Assembly (NCBI RefSeq): GCF_039538065.1 | Contig: NZ_BAABBR010000001.1 | Location: 1,464,501-1,528,500, forward strand | Length of the DNA stretch: 64,000 bases | Direction: 5' to 3' | Source: Sphingomonas rosea | Lineage (GTDB): Bacteria; Pseudomonadota; Alphaproteobacteria; Sphingomonadales; Sphingomonadaceae | In this document: positions 44,381 to 52,900 of the stretch, one piece after another | How the letters are laid out: each line of letters begins with the position of its first letter | Numbering within the stretch: the first letter of the stretch is position 1 | The notes under the pieces: model-generated | What the model saw: only the letters and a program-made list of their open reading frames with translations | Told to the model about the DNA's origin: nothing | The model's database searches: none | Program-made: the position numbers and the translations under genes

Positions 44381-44456
44381 GCGGAATGGCCGCTTTCGGG
44401 CCTCACCGCTAGAAAGCAGACGTTCGCCGGCGAAAAGCTCCGGTCGACAGCTTAGC
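44381..44456. repeat. Dispersed repeat, copy A, left of the bufferin operon
   Basis: Starts GCGGAATGGCCGCTTTC, contains GAAAGCAGACGTTCGC and ends GACAGCTTAGC. About three quarters of its bases match copy B at 48278-48352 in the same orientation. The CTTTC/GAAAG pair inside could form a hairpin. Confidence 0.8.
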
Positions 44457-44697
44457 ACTGTGGGGCGCTCGCGAGAGAAGGGATATTGCCAGGTTACAAC
44501 GTCGACATCACACCCAGAGCGCGTACAGCCCCTGCCGTGAGCCACTTCCTGATGCTCAAGCAAGGGAACGCCGGTTGGCAGTTTATGGCGGAAAGCAGAA
44601 TCGCCGCTCATGGCCAAAGCCGTCAGAGGGGCGCCGCCCGCCTGTAGGGAACAGGCCGACGGCCCCGCCCTGAATGCGGATGGTCGAGGCAATACTT

Positions 44698-44723
44698 GTA
44701 ACCTTTGGAGGTCCGCATCCGAA
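44698..44723 (+). promoter_or_regulatory. Candidate sigma-F promoter of the bufferin operon
   Basis: GTAACC at 44698-44703, exactly 16 nt, then CGAA at 44720-44723, about 50 bp before the bufA1 ATG. This equals the GTAACC-N16-CGAA element described for Caulobacter SigF-dependent genes, from memory. The sigF-nrsF pair is encoded in the same operon. Confidence 0.8.
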
Positions 44724-44774
44724 GGAGTGAGGGACGGCCAATGAGGGCCGTTTGATCTGACAAGGACTGGCTCT

Positions 44775-45074
44775 ATGAAGACCGCCATCTCGATCGCTTC
44801 GGCGTCCGCTTTCCTGACGCTCGCCGCACTTGCCGGCGCCAACGGCGCGCAGGCCGCCCCCGCCAAGACGGCGAGTGTCGAACATTGTTACGGCATCGCT
44901 CTCGCCGGCAAAAACGACTGCAAGGCGGGCCCAGGCACCAGTTGCGCCGGTACGTCGACCGTGGATTACCAGGGCAATGCCTTCAAGGCGGTGAAGGCGG
45001 GCACCTGCAAGGCGCTCGGTGGTTCGCTGACCGAGCGTCAGGGCAACACCAAACCTCAGCCGGCCCGTAGCTGA
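44775..45074 (+). CDS. bufA1: Bufferin precursor peptide, DUF2282 family
   Basis: Encodes 99 residues with a Sec signal peptide (cleaved near residue 27, GAQAAPA). The mature part has the four DUF2282 cysteines: C38 in [16 protein letters not shown]49 in the same stretch, C57 in [11 protein letters not shown] and C78 in [10 protein letters not shown]. In type-1 bufferins the central cysteines are modified to thiooxazole groups and the exported peptide binds copper or related metals. The gene lies 4 bp before its maturase gene bufB1 and behind a sigma-F-type promoter. Confidence 0.93.
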   Translation: MKTAISIASASAFLTLAALAGANGAQAAPAKTASVEHCYGIALAGKNDCKAGPGTSCAGTSTVDYQGNAFKAVKAGTCKALGGSLTERQGNTKPQPARS

Positions 45075-45078
45075 GTCG

Positions 45079-45948
45079 ATGACCACGTCCCCCGCTTACG
45101 GTCTGCCGGCACGCGGTGGCATCGGTCTCAAGCCGGAGCATTTTGCCGACGTGCTGGCAGCGCTGGACCGGGGGACGGGCGTCGCCTGGGCCGAGGTTCA
45201 CCCCCAGAATTACTTCGGCGCCGGTGGTCCCCCCCACCGGTGGCTGAGCGCCATGGCCGAGCGGTTACCGCTGAGCTTTCACTCGGTCGGATTATCCCTT
45301 GGCAGTCCGACCGGTTTGAACGAGCGCGAGCTCGACCAGCTTGCCCCACTGGTCGACCGGTACCGCCCGGCCATGGTGTCCGACCACCTCAGCTGGTCCG
45401 AAATCGGCAACGAACGATTTCCCGACCTTCTGCCGTTCCCGATGACCGACGAAAGCCTGGCGCACTTCGCGGTGCAGGTCGACCGGGTCCAGGAGCGGCT
45501 TGGGCGCACGATCCTGATCGAAAATCCCTCGCGCGTTCTCGCCTTTGCTGGCGATGCGTATGACGAACCGGATTTTCTGAATGCGCTTGCGCATCGTACC
45601 GGATGCGGCCTGCTGCTGGACATCAACAATGTCATCGTTGGCGCCACCAACCTCGGGTTCGATCCCGTCCGCTATATTGCAAAGGTCGATGCGGGTAAGG
45701 TCGGTGAATTGCATGTCGCCGGCCATACGGTGGAAGTACACGAAGACGGCGCAAGGATCGCCATCGACGATCATGGATCGCCCGTCAGCGAGCAATGCTG
45801 GTCCCTCCTTGCCTTCTTCCTGGATAGCGCAGGGCCACGGCCAGTACTGGTAGAACGCGACAATGCAGTTCCCCCATACGCCGAGCTGGTGGCGGAAGTG
45901 GCGAGGGCCGACGCCCTGCTGACGCGAGGGCTGGCAAATGCGGCCTGA
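45079..45948 (+). CDS. bufB1: Bufferin maturase, DUF692 multinuclear iron enzyme
   Basis: Encodes 289 residues of the DUF692/MbnB family, TIM-barrel enzymes with two or three iron ions that convert peptide Cys into heterocycles. Metal-ligand motifs are visible: LSFHSVGLSLGS, MVSDHLSWSE, TILIENPSR, LLLDINNVIVGATNLG, GELHVAGHTVE and IDDHGSPVSEQCW. The N-terminus PARGGIGLKPEH is typical. It overlaps bufC1 by 11 bp. It should modify the BufA1 peptide together with BufC1 in the cytoplasm before export. Confidence 0.95.
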   Translation: MTTSPAYGLPARGGIGLKPEHFADVLAALDRGTGVAWAEVHPQNYFGAGGPPHRWLSAMAERLPLSFHSVGLSLGSPTGLNERELDQLAPLVDRYRPAMVSDHLSWSEIGNERFPDLLPFPMTDESLAHFAVQVDRVQERLGRTILIENPSRVLAFAGDAYDEPDFLNALAHRTGCGLLLDINNVIVGATNLGFDPVRYIAKVDAGKVGELHVAGHTVEVHEDGARIAIDDHGSPVSEQCWSLLAFFLDSAGPRPVLVERDNAVPPYAELVAEVARADALLTRGLANAA

Positions 45949-46594
45949 TCCGCAGCTCGCCTTGCAGACCGCGCTCCGGCGTGGGCCGGATTTCTGTCCC
46001 CCCGACCTGTTCACCGGGTCGGTGGCGGCCATCGTGCGCGGCCTCAGAGTCCACGCCAACACCATCGCGCACGCACGTCATGTCGCGCTTGAGCAAACCT
46101 ATCCCAAGCTCCGGGAAGCGATCGGCGCCGAAGCATTCCACCGGGCGGCCGAACAGCATCTCGCAGGGGACGAGGTGCTCGCCCGCTCGCTCGACACGCT
46201 GGGAGAAGGGCTTCATCGCCATCTCGACCATGCCGGCGCACGCGACCTTGCGCGGCTCGAATGGGCGTGGTTGCTGGTTTATCATGCGGCGGATGCAACG
46301 TCGCTCGACCTTGGCACGGTGACCGCGCTCGATCCCGAGGCGCTGATCGCGCTGCGCGTTATTCGTCATCCCGCGACTCAGATCGTGGTTCACGAAGGCG
46401 ACGACCGGCAGACGTTGCTGGCGCGGCCGGATGCGGAGGTCCAGACCACCGATCTCACGCCTGCCAGCGAAAAACTGCTCGACCGCTGTAACCAAGCGGT
46501 CGCGATGGGCGAACTCCTCAACGAGTTTGCACCGGCCGCTGTCCTTCACCTCATTTCGGCCGGCGCCCTGACCATGCCTGGAGACGTGTCTTGA
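45938..46594 (+). CDS. bufC1: Bufferin maturation partner, DUF2063 family
   Basis: Encodes 218 residues starting inside the end of bufB1. The N-terminal 90 residues match DUF2063 (LFTGSVAAIVRGLRVHANTI, QTYPKLREAIGAEAF-like AEQTYPKLREAI region, here EQTYPKLREAIGAEAF), the putative peptide-recruiting domain. The rest includes LARLEWAWLLVYHAAD and a C-terminal winged-helix-like part with ELLNEFAPAAVLHLISAGAL. It forms a complex with the DUF692 enzyme. Its stop overlaps the doxX TTG start. Confidence 0.92.
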   Translation: MRPDPQLALQTALRRGPDFCPPDLFTGSVAAIVRGLRVHANTIAHARHVALEQTYPKLREAIGAEAFHRAAEQHLAGDEVLARSLDTLGEGLHRHLDHAGARDLARLEWAWLLVYHAADATSLDLGTVTALDPEALIALRVIRHPATQIVVHEGDDRQTLLARPDAEVQTTDLTPASEKLLDRCNQAVAMGELLNEFAPAAVLHLISAGALTMPGDVS

Positions 46595-47064
46595 TTACCA
46601 ACATCACGCGCCTCTACCGGTCGCTGTCGGGCGTCGTGCCCGAGGCAATCATGCTGCTGTTCGTCCGGCTGGCCTTTGCCGGCATCTTTTGGCGCTCTGG
46701 TCAGGCCAAGCTTGAAGACGGTACCTGGCGCATTAGCGAGGGCACCTATGGGCTGTTCGAGACGGAATATGCTGGCGTGCCACTGCCGCCGCATCTGGCT
46801 GCGATGATTGCCACATTGGCAGAGCATATCTTTCCGGTGCTGCTGATGATCGGCCTGGCCAGCAGGCCTTCGGCATTGGCATTGCTAGGCATGACTTTGG
46901 TCATCCAGTTCTTCGTCTATCCTGAAGCCTGGTGGACGGTGCACATCATCTGGGTCGCACTGGCACTGGTGATCGTGGTCCGCGGCCCGGGCTTGTTCTC
47001 CCTTGACAGCCTGGTCGTCCGAGGCGCGACGGTTCGGTCCCGTGTTCAGCCGGTCCTTGCTTGA
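46591..47064 (+). CDS. DoxX family membrane protein
   Basis: Encodes 157 residues from a TTG start that overlaps the bufC1 stop (TTGA) and has GGAG seven bases upstream. It has four transmembrane helices typical of DoxX (AIMLLFVRLAFAGIFWRSGQ, EHIFPVLLMIGLASRP, LGMTLVIQFFVYPEAW, VALALVIVVRGPG). DoxX proteins regularly accompany bufABC operons; the exact role, perhaps membrane redox or metal-linked, is not settled. The sigF gene follows directly. Confidence 0.9.
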   Translation: MITNITRLYRSLSGVVPEAIMLLFVRLAFAGIFWRSGQAKLEDGTWRISEGTYGLFETEYAGVPLPPHLAAMIATLAEHIFPVLLMIGLASRPSALALLGMTLVIQFFVYPEAWWTVHIIWVALALVIVVRGPGLFSLDSLVVRGATVRSRVQPVLA

Positions 47065-47066
47065 GG

Positions 47067-47582
47067 ATGGACGAGGACCTGCTTCGACGCTCCATGGCGT
47101 TGGCACAGGGCGGGGACAAAGCGGCGTATCGTTTGGTTCTGGACGCATCGCGGACCTGGTTGACCCGTTTCTTCGCGAGGCGGATCGCACCGGCGATGGT
47201 CGACGACCTGGTCCAGGAGACCCTCTTGTCGATGCATGCCAAGCGGGCGACGTTCGATTCCGAGCGGTCGTTCTTGCCGTGGCTGTCGGCAATCGCGCGC
47301 TATCGCTGGATCGACGCTCTTCGCCGGACGCGAGCGTTCGAGGAGCTGGAGGAGGACAGTGCGGTCGTCGCCGGTGAGGAGGACGAGGTGCTTGCCAGGC
47401 TCAGCCTTGCTCGCCTGCTGAACAGCCTGTCGCCGGCGCAGTCGAACGCCATCGTCCTGACGCGGATCGAAGGGAAAAGCGTCGCTGAGGCCGCGCAGAT
47501 CTGCGGCCAGTCGGAGACGCTGGTTAAAGTGAATGTTCATCGCGGGCTGAGGAAGCTTGCCAGCCTGATTGAGAGTGAGTGA
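47067..47582 (+). CDS. sigF: ECF sigma factor SigF
   Basis: Encodes 171 residues from the ATG at 47067; a TTG at 47061 overlapping the doxX stop is possible. Sigma region 2 is seen in MVDDLVQETLLSMHAKRATF and WLSAIARYRWIDALRR, region 4 in LTRIEGKSVAEAAQICGQSE and TLVKVNVHRGLRKL. It is the Caulobacter SigF type, linked to heavy-metal and oxidative stress. Its gene lies in the operon preceded by GTAACC-N16-CGAA, so it probably activates itself. nrsF follows after 2 bp. Confidence 0.92.
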   Translation: MDEDLLRRSMALAQGGDKAAYRLVLDASRTWLTRFFARRIAPAMVDDLVQETLLSMHAKRATFDSERSFLPWLSAIARYRWIDALRRTRAFEELEEDSAVVAGEEDEVLARLSLARLLNSLSPAQSNAIVLTRIEGKSVAEAAQICGQSETLVKVNVHRGLRKLASLIESE

Positions 47583-47584
47583 CC

Positions 47585-48223
47585 ATGCCGACCCTTGACG
47601 ATCTGATCGTTGACCTTAGCCAAGGACTGCAGCCCGTTCGGCCGATCTCGCCTATGGGCGGGCAAATTTTGGTCGGCGTGCTGGCGCTGTCCACTCTAAT
47701 CGCGACGGGAGCCTGGTGGGGCATGCGCGACGATGTGCTTGCCGCCACGCCGGCGCCGATCACCGCACTTTCCATTGGATTGTTCTTCTTGCTCGCGGTG
47801 GCCGGCGGGTGGAGCCTGACCCGCATGGCTCAGCCGCGCGTGGGAATGAGCAACAACGGTTGGCGCTGGGCGGTCGCCGCAGTCGCGGTCCTGCCTTCGA
47901 TCGCACTTTTCCTAGCAATCCAAAGTCCAGTCGATCGCGTCTTTATGACTTGGGAGGGCGGCATCGGCTGTCTTCTTCGTGGCCTCGGCGCGAGCCTGCT
48001 GGTCGCGGTCGGACTGACGTTCTGGCTTCGTCGAGGTGCGCCCATGCGGATCAATGTGTCGGCGTGGCTGATCGGTCTGGTGGCCGGGGCCGTGGGCGCA
48101 ATTGCGGTGGCGCTGACCTGCCCTGACGATGCTCTTACCCATATTGGCATCTGGCATGCTGCAGTGGTTGGAGCGACGGCTGTAGTTGGACGGTTGAGCC
48201 TACCACGCCTGCTCCGTTGGTGA
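47585..48223 (+). CDS. nrsF: Anti-sigma factor NrsF (DUF1109)
   Basis: Encodes 212 residues from the ATG at 47585; a GTG at 47579 would add two. Six hydrophobic helices are visible, typical of NrsF membrane anti-sigma factors. The two conserved cysteines are C129 in GGIGCLLRG and C179 in LTCPDDALTHIG; with the longer start they number 131 and 181, as in Caulobacter NrsF. They are thought to sense metals or redox and release SigF. It is the last gene of the bufferin operon. Confidence 0.93.
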   Translation: MPTLDDLIVDLSQGLQPVRPISPMGGQILVGVLALSTLIATGAWWGMRDDVLAATPAPITALSIGLFFLLAVAGGWSLTRMAQPRVGMSNNGWRWAVAAVAVLPSIALFLAIQSPVDRVFMTWEGGIGCLLRGLGASLLVAVGLTFWLRRGAPMRINVSAWLIGLVAGAVGAIAVALTCPDDALTHIGIWHAAVVGATAVVGRLSLPRLLRW

Positions 48224-48277
48224 TCAGGCGAATGCAGTCCAACGTGGTAGCGCGTGAAGAGCAAGGAAGGGTGGGAA

Positions 48278-48352
48278 GCGGAACGGCGGCTTTCAGGTCC
48301 ACACAGGAGAAAGCAGACGTTCGCTCGTGCGAAGCCGGTTCGACGGCTTAGC
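48278..48352. repeat. Dispersed repeat, copy B, right of the bufferin operon
   Basis: Starts GCGGAACGGCGGCTTTC, contains GAAAGCAGACGTTCGC and ends GACGGCTTAGC. It is in the same orientation as copy A at 44381. The rest of the 48224-48522 spacer shows no gene. Confidence 0.8.
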
Positions 48353-48522
48353 GCCCAATCCAGACGCAGTGTTGGTTGTCTAAAAGCCTCGGAAACGGTC
48401 AATCGTTAAGTAAGCTGCGAGCTAGCCTGTCAGAAAAGTTCCGGGGGCTATGCCTGTCTCGGCTCCGTCTGACTCGCTTCCGACTGCCCAGACGATATCG
48501 AACTGCGCTGTTTGCGATAGCG

Positions 48523-49524
48523 CTAATCGATGCTGTCGAAGGCTTCACGGATCCGATCAGGCGCCGAAGCATCGGCGTGTGTCTTCGCCCTTCCAAGGTT
48601 GCGCCGGCGGAGTTCGCTCGGCGAATAACCGAAAGCCTTGCGAAAATTGCGAAGCAGGGATGTCTGGTCGCGAAAACCGTAGCGGGCGGAAAGCTCGGCG
48701 AGCGTGCTGTTGTTGAGCGGATTGCGCATTGCCCGGTGCAACGCACGCAGCCGGCGCATGCGGTCGTAGGCGAGCAATCCGCCCTCACGTTCGAAGAGAC
48801 GGTACACCACCGAACGCGACACCTTCAGCGCGTTCGTGATCCCTTCGACCGACAGGGTGCCGGGCGGCTGAGACGCGATGTAATCCTTGGCGGCGACAAG
48901 CAGGGGTGACTGCGTCGACCGGTGCGCCGCTCCGGAAGCCCGAAGCGCCGCCGCGGTCAGGTCCCGCAAGATTTCGGCGTAGAGCGGCGCGCTTTTTTCC
49001 TTACCGAAAGGAAAGAACGCGATCATGTCGCAGGCAATTTCCTGCAGAAGGTCCAGTTCGGGGCAGGCCTTCAGCGGCCCCTGGTAATCGATCGGTCCGG
49101 CCCGCTCCTCGAGGAAGTCGCGGGAGAAATAGAGCATCAACAGCCGGACCCGGGTGGAGGTGACGACGCTCGGCTGTGCGGCATCGCGCAGGAAGCAGGC
49201 GGGCGGGTGCAACACGCTCTTCCCGTCGTCCGCTTCGAACGTCATCGATCCGTCGAGAATCTGCACATACTGGATGTAATCGGCATCCACCGCATTCACG
49301 AGCTCGCGGTCCCGCACGGCGACGAAGGGATCCACTTCGGTCAGGCACATCTGCAGCGCGCCCAGGTTCCACATGTCGCCGCGGTTGTAGAAGGGGCCCG
49401 GGTTCGGCTGCGACAATCGCGCGCCGCGCGTATGCGCCGCCCAATAAGCGAATTGCTCGGACTCGGGGACCAGGGTGGTGTCCATGATCACCCTCGGGAT
49501 CGACTCGGGCGGAGCGGCCTCCAT
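48523..49524 (-). CDS. AraC-family transcriptional regulator
   Basis: Encodes 333 residues from the ATG at 49524 (MEAAPPESIPRV); an ATG nearer IMDTTLVPE is also possible, and the longer open frame upstream is intergenic. The N-terminal 220 residues resemble the AraC-binding-like domain of the AraC/FeaR type (RGDMWNLGALQMC, YIQYVQILDGSMTFE). The C-terminus has two helix-turn-helix motifs: TLSVEGITNALKVSRSVVYR and LAELSARYGFRDQTSLLRNF, then FGYSPSELRRRN. It is divergent from the giant autotransporter gene and may control it. The ligand is unknown. Confidence 0.85.
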   Translation of the reverse strand: MEAAPPESIPRVIMDTTLVPESEQFAYWAAHTRGARLSQPNPGPFYNRGDMWNLGALQMCLTEVDPFVAVRDRELVNAVDADYIQYVQILDGSMTFEADDGKSVLHPPACFLRDAAQPSVVTSTRVRLLMLYFSRDFLEERAGPIDYQGPLKACPELDLLQEIACDMIAFFPFGKEKSAPLYAEILRDLTAAALRASGAAHRSTQSPLLVAAKDYIASQPPGTLSVEGITNALKVSRSVVYRLFEREGGLLAYDRMRRLRALHRAMRNPLNNSTLAELSARYGFRDQTSLLRNFRKAFGYSPSELRRRNLGRAKTHADASAPDRIREAFDSID

Positions 49525-49967
49525 CGCGTACCTCGCAACTCGAATGGAATAATGGGACGTAAGCGGGATCTTTCGTTTCGTAAAATTCCCATTGGGGGCG
49601 AGAACGTGGAGGATCGGCGGCAGGTCCCGTTTCGAAGCGCCACGCAAATTAGCCGGAATCCCGGAAGAGCAGGCTCTGCGTCCCAATCGACCGATGGTAA
49701 GCATCTGAGCCGCCGTGTTATATTGTTGTATAACAAAGGTTAGGCTATCGCGATGTGCGGGGGCGAGCGTGGTGTGGCGCTCCCGGGGGGAATGCGTCGA
49801 ACGGTACGAGTAACGTTGTTCAAGGCATGGTGGGAGCGCCCTGATCAGCCAGTCCTGGTATCTCATTCGTCATTGGAATTGCTTTCCTCGGTTTCGAACA
49901 CCGACCGGCTCGCGCGGTGTGTTGCGAGATTTGGCGCTGCGTCGCGGCGGCCACCGAGGGGAAGTCA
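49525..49967. promoter_or_regulatory. Divergent spacer between AraC regulator and autotransporter
   Basis: 443 bp without a gene. It holds an AT-rich perfect inverted repeat GTTATA-TTGTTG-TATAAC at 49717-49734, a possible operator or promoter core in otherwise GC-rich DNA. A Shine-Dalgarno (GAGGGGAAG) precedes the autotransporter ATG. No other boxes are clear. Confidence 0.45.
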
Positions 49968-52900
49968 ATGTCGAAGATCAGCCATGGCCAAGCGGTCGTT
50001 CTCGCACTCGTTCTGAACCGCTTCGTCGACCAGTTCGACTTTGCGAAATTGTCCGATGGCCAACGCCGCGATGCCATGGCCGAGCTGTCGGCGCTGACCC
50101 CGCTAATTGCTGCACCGCACTCCGGCCTCGCGCAGGCGCTCGCCAAGCTCGAGCGTCGACTCGCCACCGCACCGCGGCGCGCACAAGCCTTGGCGACCAA
50201 CGGCCGTGAAGCGAAGCGCCTGAAGCGGATCCTGCGCTGGCTGGTGCCGCTGGCGATGGCGGGCGCGACTGCCGGGACGATGGGCGCGACGCCCGCCTTC
50301 GCCTATACCGTCCCGGCGGTGGGCGGCACGGTGTTCAATCCGGTCACGCGGCTGAACGAGACGGTGGTCGAAGTCGTCGGTAACTACGCCGTTCGGACGG
50401 GCGCCAACAACATCATCTTCCTGCCCGACGCAGTGGGTGACACCTATACCGTCACCACCACCTCGAGCACGGGCGTGGTCACGAGTAAGACCTACAAGGT
50501 CACCGCCGTCACCAAGACGACCTACGGGACGGGCAACACCGCCGTCAGCTATGTCACCGGGGTCACGGTCGAAGACGCGGACAAGGTCAGTACCACCATT
50601 CCGACCGTGTCGGCGGTGACCTACACCATTCCCTCGGCCGGCGGCGGCGTGGGCACGGGTACGGTCACGCCCACCTTCCCGGTCCCGACCGGCAACGAGC
50701 AATTCCAGGACATCCGCGTTGGCGCGAGCGGCGGCGATGGCCGCGACGGCGGCGGCATTAACCTGTGCGTTCCCTTTACCGATATCTGCGCCTTCGTGGG
50801 CGTGCCTCCGACCCGCGGCGGGGCGGGCGCCAACGGCCCGACCTTCACCGCGACGATCCCGGCGGACTATTCGGGCGGGCTAATCAGCAGCACCGCCAAC
50901 GACCTTGCGGGGATCAAGGTCGCGAGCATCGGCGGCAATGGCGGCACCGGCGGCGATTCCTACTCGCTCGGCGGCTATGATGGGCAGGCCGGCGGCGCGG
51001 CCGGCGTCGGCGGCAACGTCACCGCCAACAATTACGTCACCGTCTCGACCAGCGGCGACCGAAGCCACGGCATGTGGGTCTTCTCGCAGGCGGGCGCGGG
51101 CGGGCAGGGCGGCGACGGCATCCTGCTCGTCAACGGCGGGCTCGGCGGCGGTTCCGCTTCGGGCGGGTCGGCCACCGGCAACAATTATGGCTCGCTGACC
51201 ACGCAGGGCGACGGCGCGGTCGGCCTTCTCGTGCAGAGCCTCGGCGGCGCGGGCGGCTCGGGCGGATCGAGCTACGGCATCGTCGGCACGGCGGGTTCGG
51301 GCAGCATCGGCGGCAATGGCGGGAACGTCACTGCCTACAACGCCGGCACCATCCTGACCGGCGGCAAGCTCGCTTATGGCGTCCAGGCCCAGTCGGTGGG
51401 CGGCAATGGCGGTAGCAGCGGCAACAGCGGCGCGATCGTCGCCTTCGGCGGCACCGCCGGCGGTGCGGGCACCGGCGGCAATTCGTCGATCAGCCTTGCC
51501 GGCACCAGCAGCATTACGACCACCGGCGCCAATGCGCACGGGGTCTTCGCGCAAAGTATCGGCGGCGGCGGCGGCTCGACCGGCTGGACGGGCGGCGCGG
51601 TCAGCTTCGGCGGATCGGCGGGCTCGGGCGGGACCGGCGGCACCGCCAGCATCAGCGCGGCCGCGGGTTCGCGCATCGAGACGTTCGGCGTCGGCGCATA
51701 CGGCATGTTCGCCGAGTCGGTCGGCGGCAACGGCGGCACGGCCGAAGGCACCGGCGGCGTCTTCACGATGGGCGGCAGCGGGGGCTCAGGGAACACCGGC
51801 GGCGCGGTGTCGATCTCCAACAACGGCAGCGTCATCACGCACGAGGCCGATGCCCGCGGGATCTTCGCCCAGTCGGTCGGCGGCGGCGGCGGCAATGCCA
51901 ATGCCTCGGGCGGTCTCGTCTCGCTCGGCGGCAGCGGCGGCTCGGGCGCGACTGGCGGCGCGGTCACCGTGAGCCTTGGCGGCAGCAGCGTCGTGCGCAC
52001 GTCGGGAGCCGGCGCCGATGGTGCCTTCGCGCAGTCGATCGGCGGCGGCGGCGGCACCGGCGCGACCTCGAGTGGCCTCGTGGCCCTCGGCGGCAAGGGG
52101 TCGGTCGGCGGAGAGGGCGGCACGGTATCGCTTACCAACGCGGGCGCGATCACCACCGGCGGCGCAACCTCGCGCGGCTTGTTCGCCCAGTCGGTCGGCG
52201 GCGGTGGCGGGAGCGGCGGTGACAGCTACGGCCTCGCCGCCATCGGTGGCAGCGGCGACATCGCAAGCAAGGGCGGCAACGTCACCATCGGCAACAGCGG
52301 GACGATCTCGACCACCGGCAACAAGTCGACCGCGATGCAGGCGCAGTCGATCGGCGGCGGCGGTGGTGACGGCGGATCGAGCGGCGGCGCGCTGCTCGTC
52401 ATCGGCGGCAAGGGCGCGGGCGGCGGCGCGGGCGGCCTCGTCACGACCAACCTTTCGGGCAGCCTCCAGACCGGCGGCAACGATTCGCACGGCCTATTCG
52501 CGCAAAGCGTTGGCGGGGGCGGCGGCAATGGCGGCTCGGCAAGTTCGGGGAGCCTGTTCGCGGGGCTTGCGCTCGGCGGCGATGGCGCAGCCGGCGGGGC
52601 GGGCGGCAACGTCATCTCGACCTTCTCGCAGCGCAGCGTCACGGTCGCTGGCAGTTCATTGCTGGTCGATCCGCTGATCATCACGGCCGGCGATCGCTCG
52701 CGCGGTGTGTTCCTGCAATCGGTCGGCGGCGGCGGCGGCAGCGGCGGCATGGCGGTGCAGGTCTCGGCCGGCCTGTTCGGCGCGGCGAGCTTCGCCATCG
52801 GTGGCTCGGCGGCGAGCGGCAGCACCGGCGGTCTCGTCCAGTCGCGCGGCGACGTCTCGATCCGCACGACTGGCAATTTCTCCGAAGGCTATTTTGCGCA

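Noticed and set aside
49753..50016. Short plus-strand open frame before the autotransporter
   Set aside because: Poor codon usage, no ribosome binding site, and it runs into the autotransporter start in another frame.
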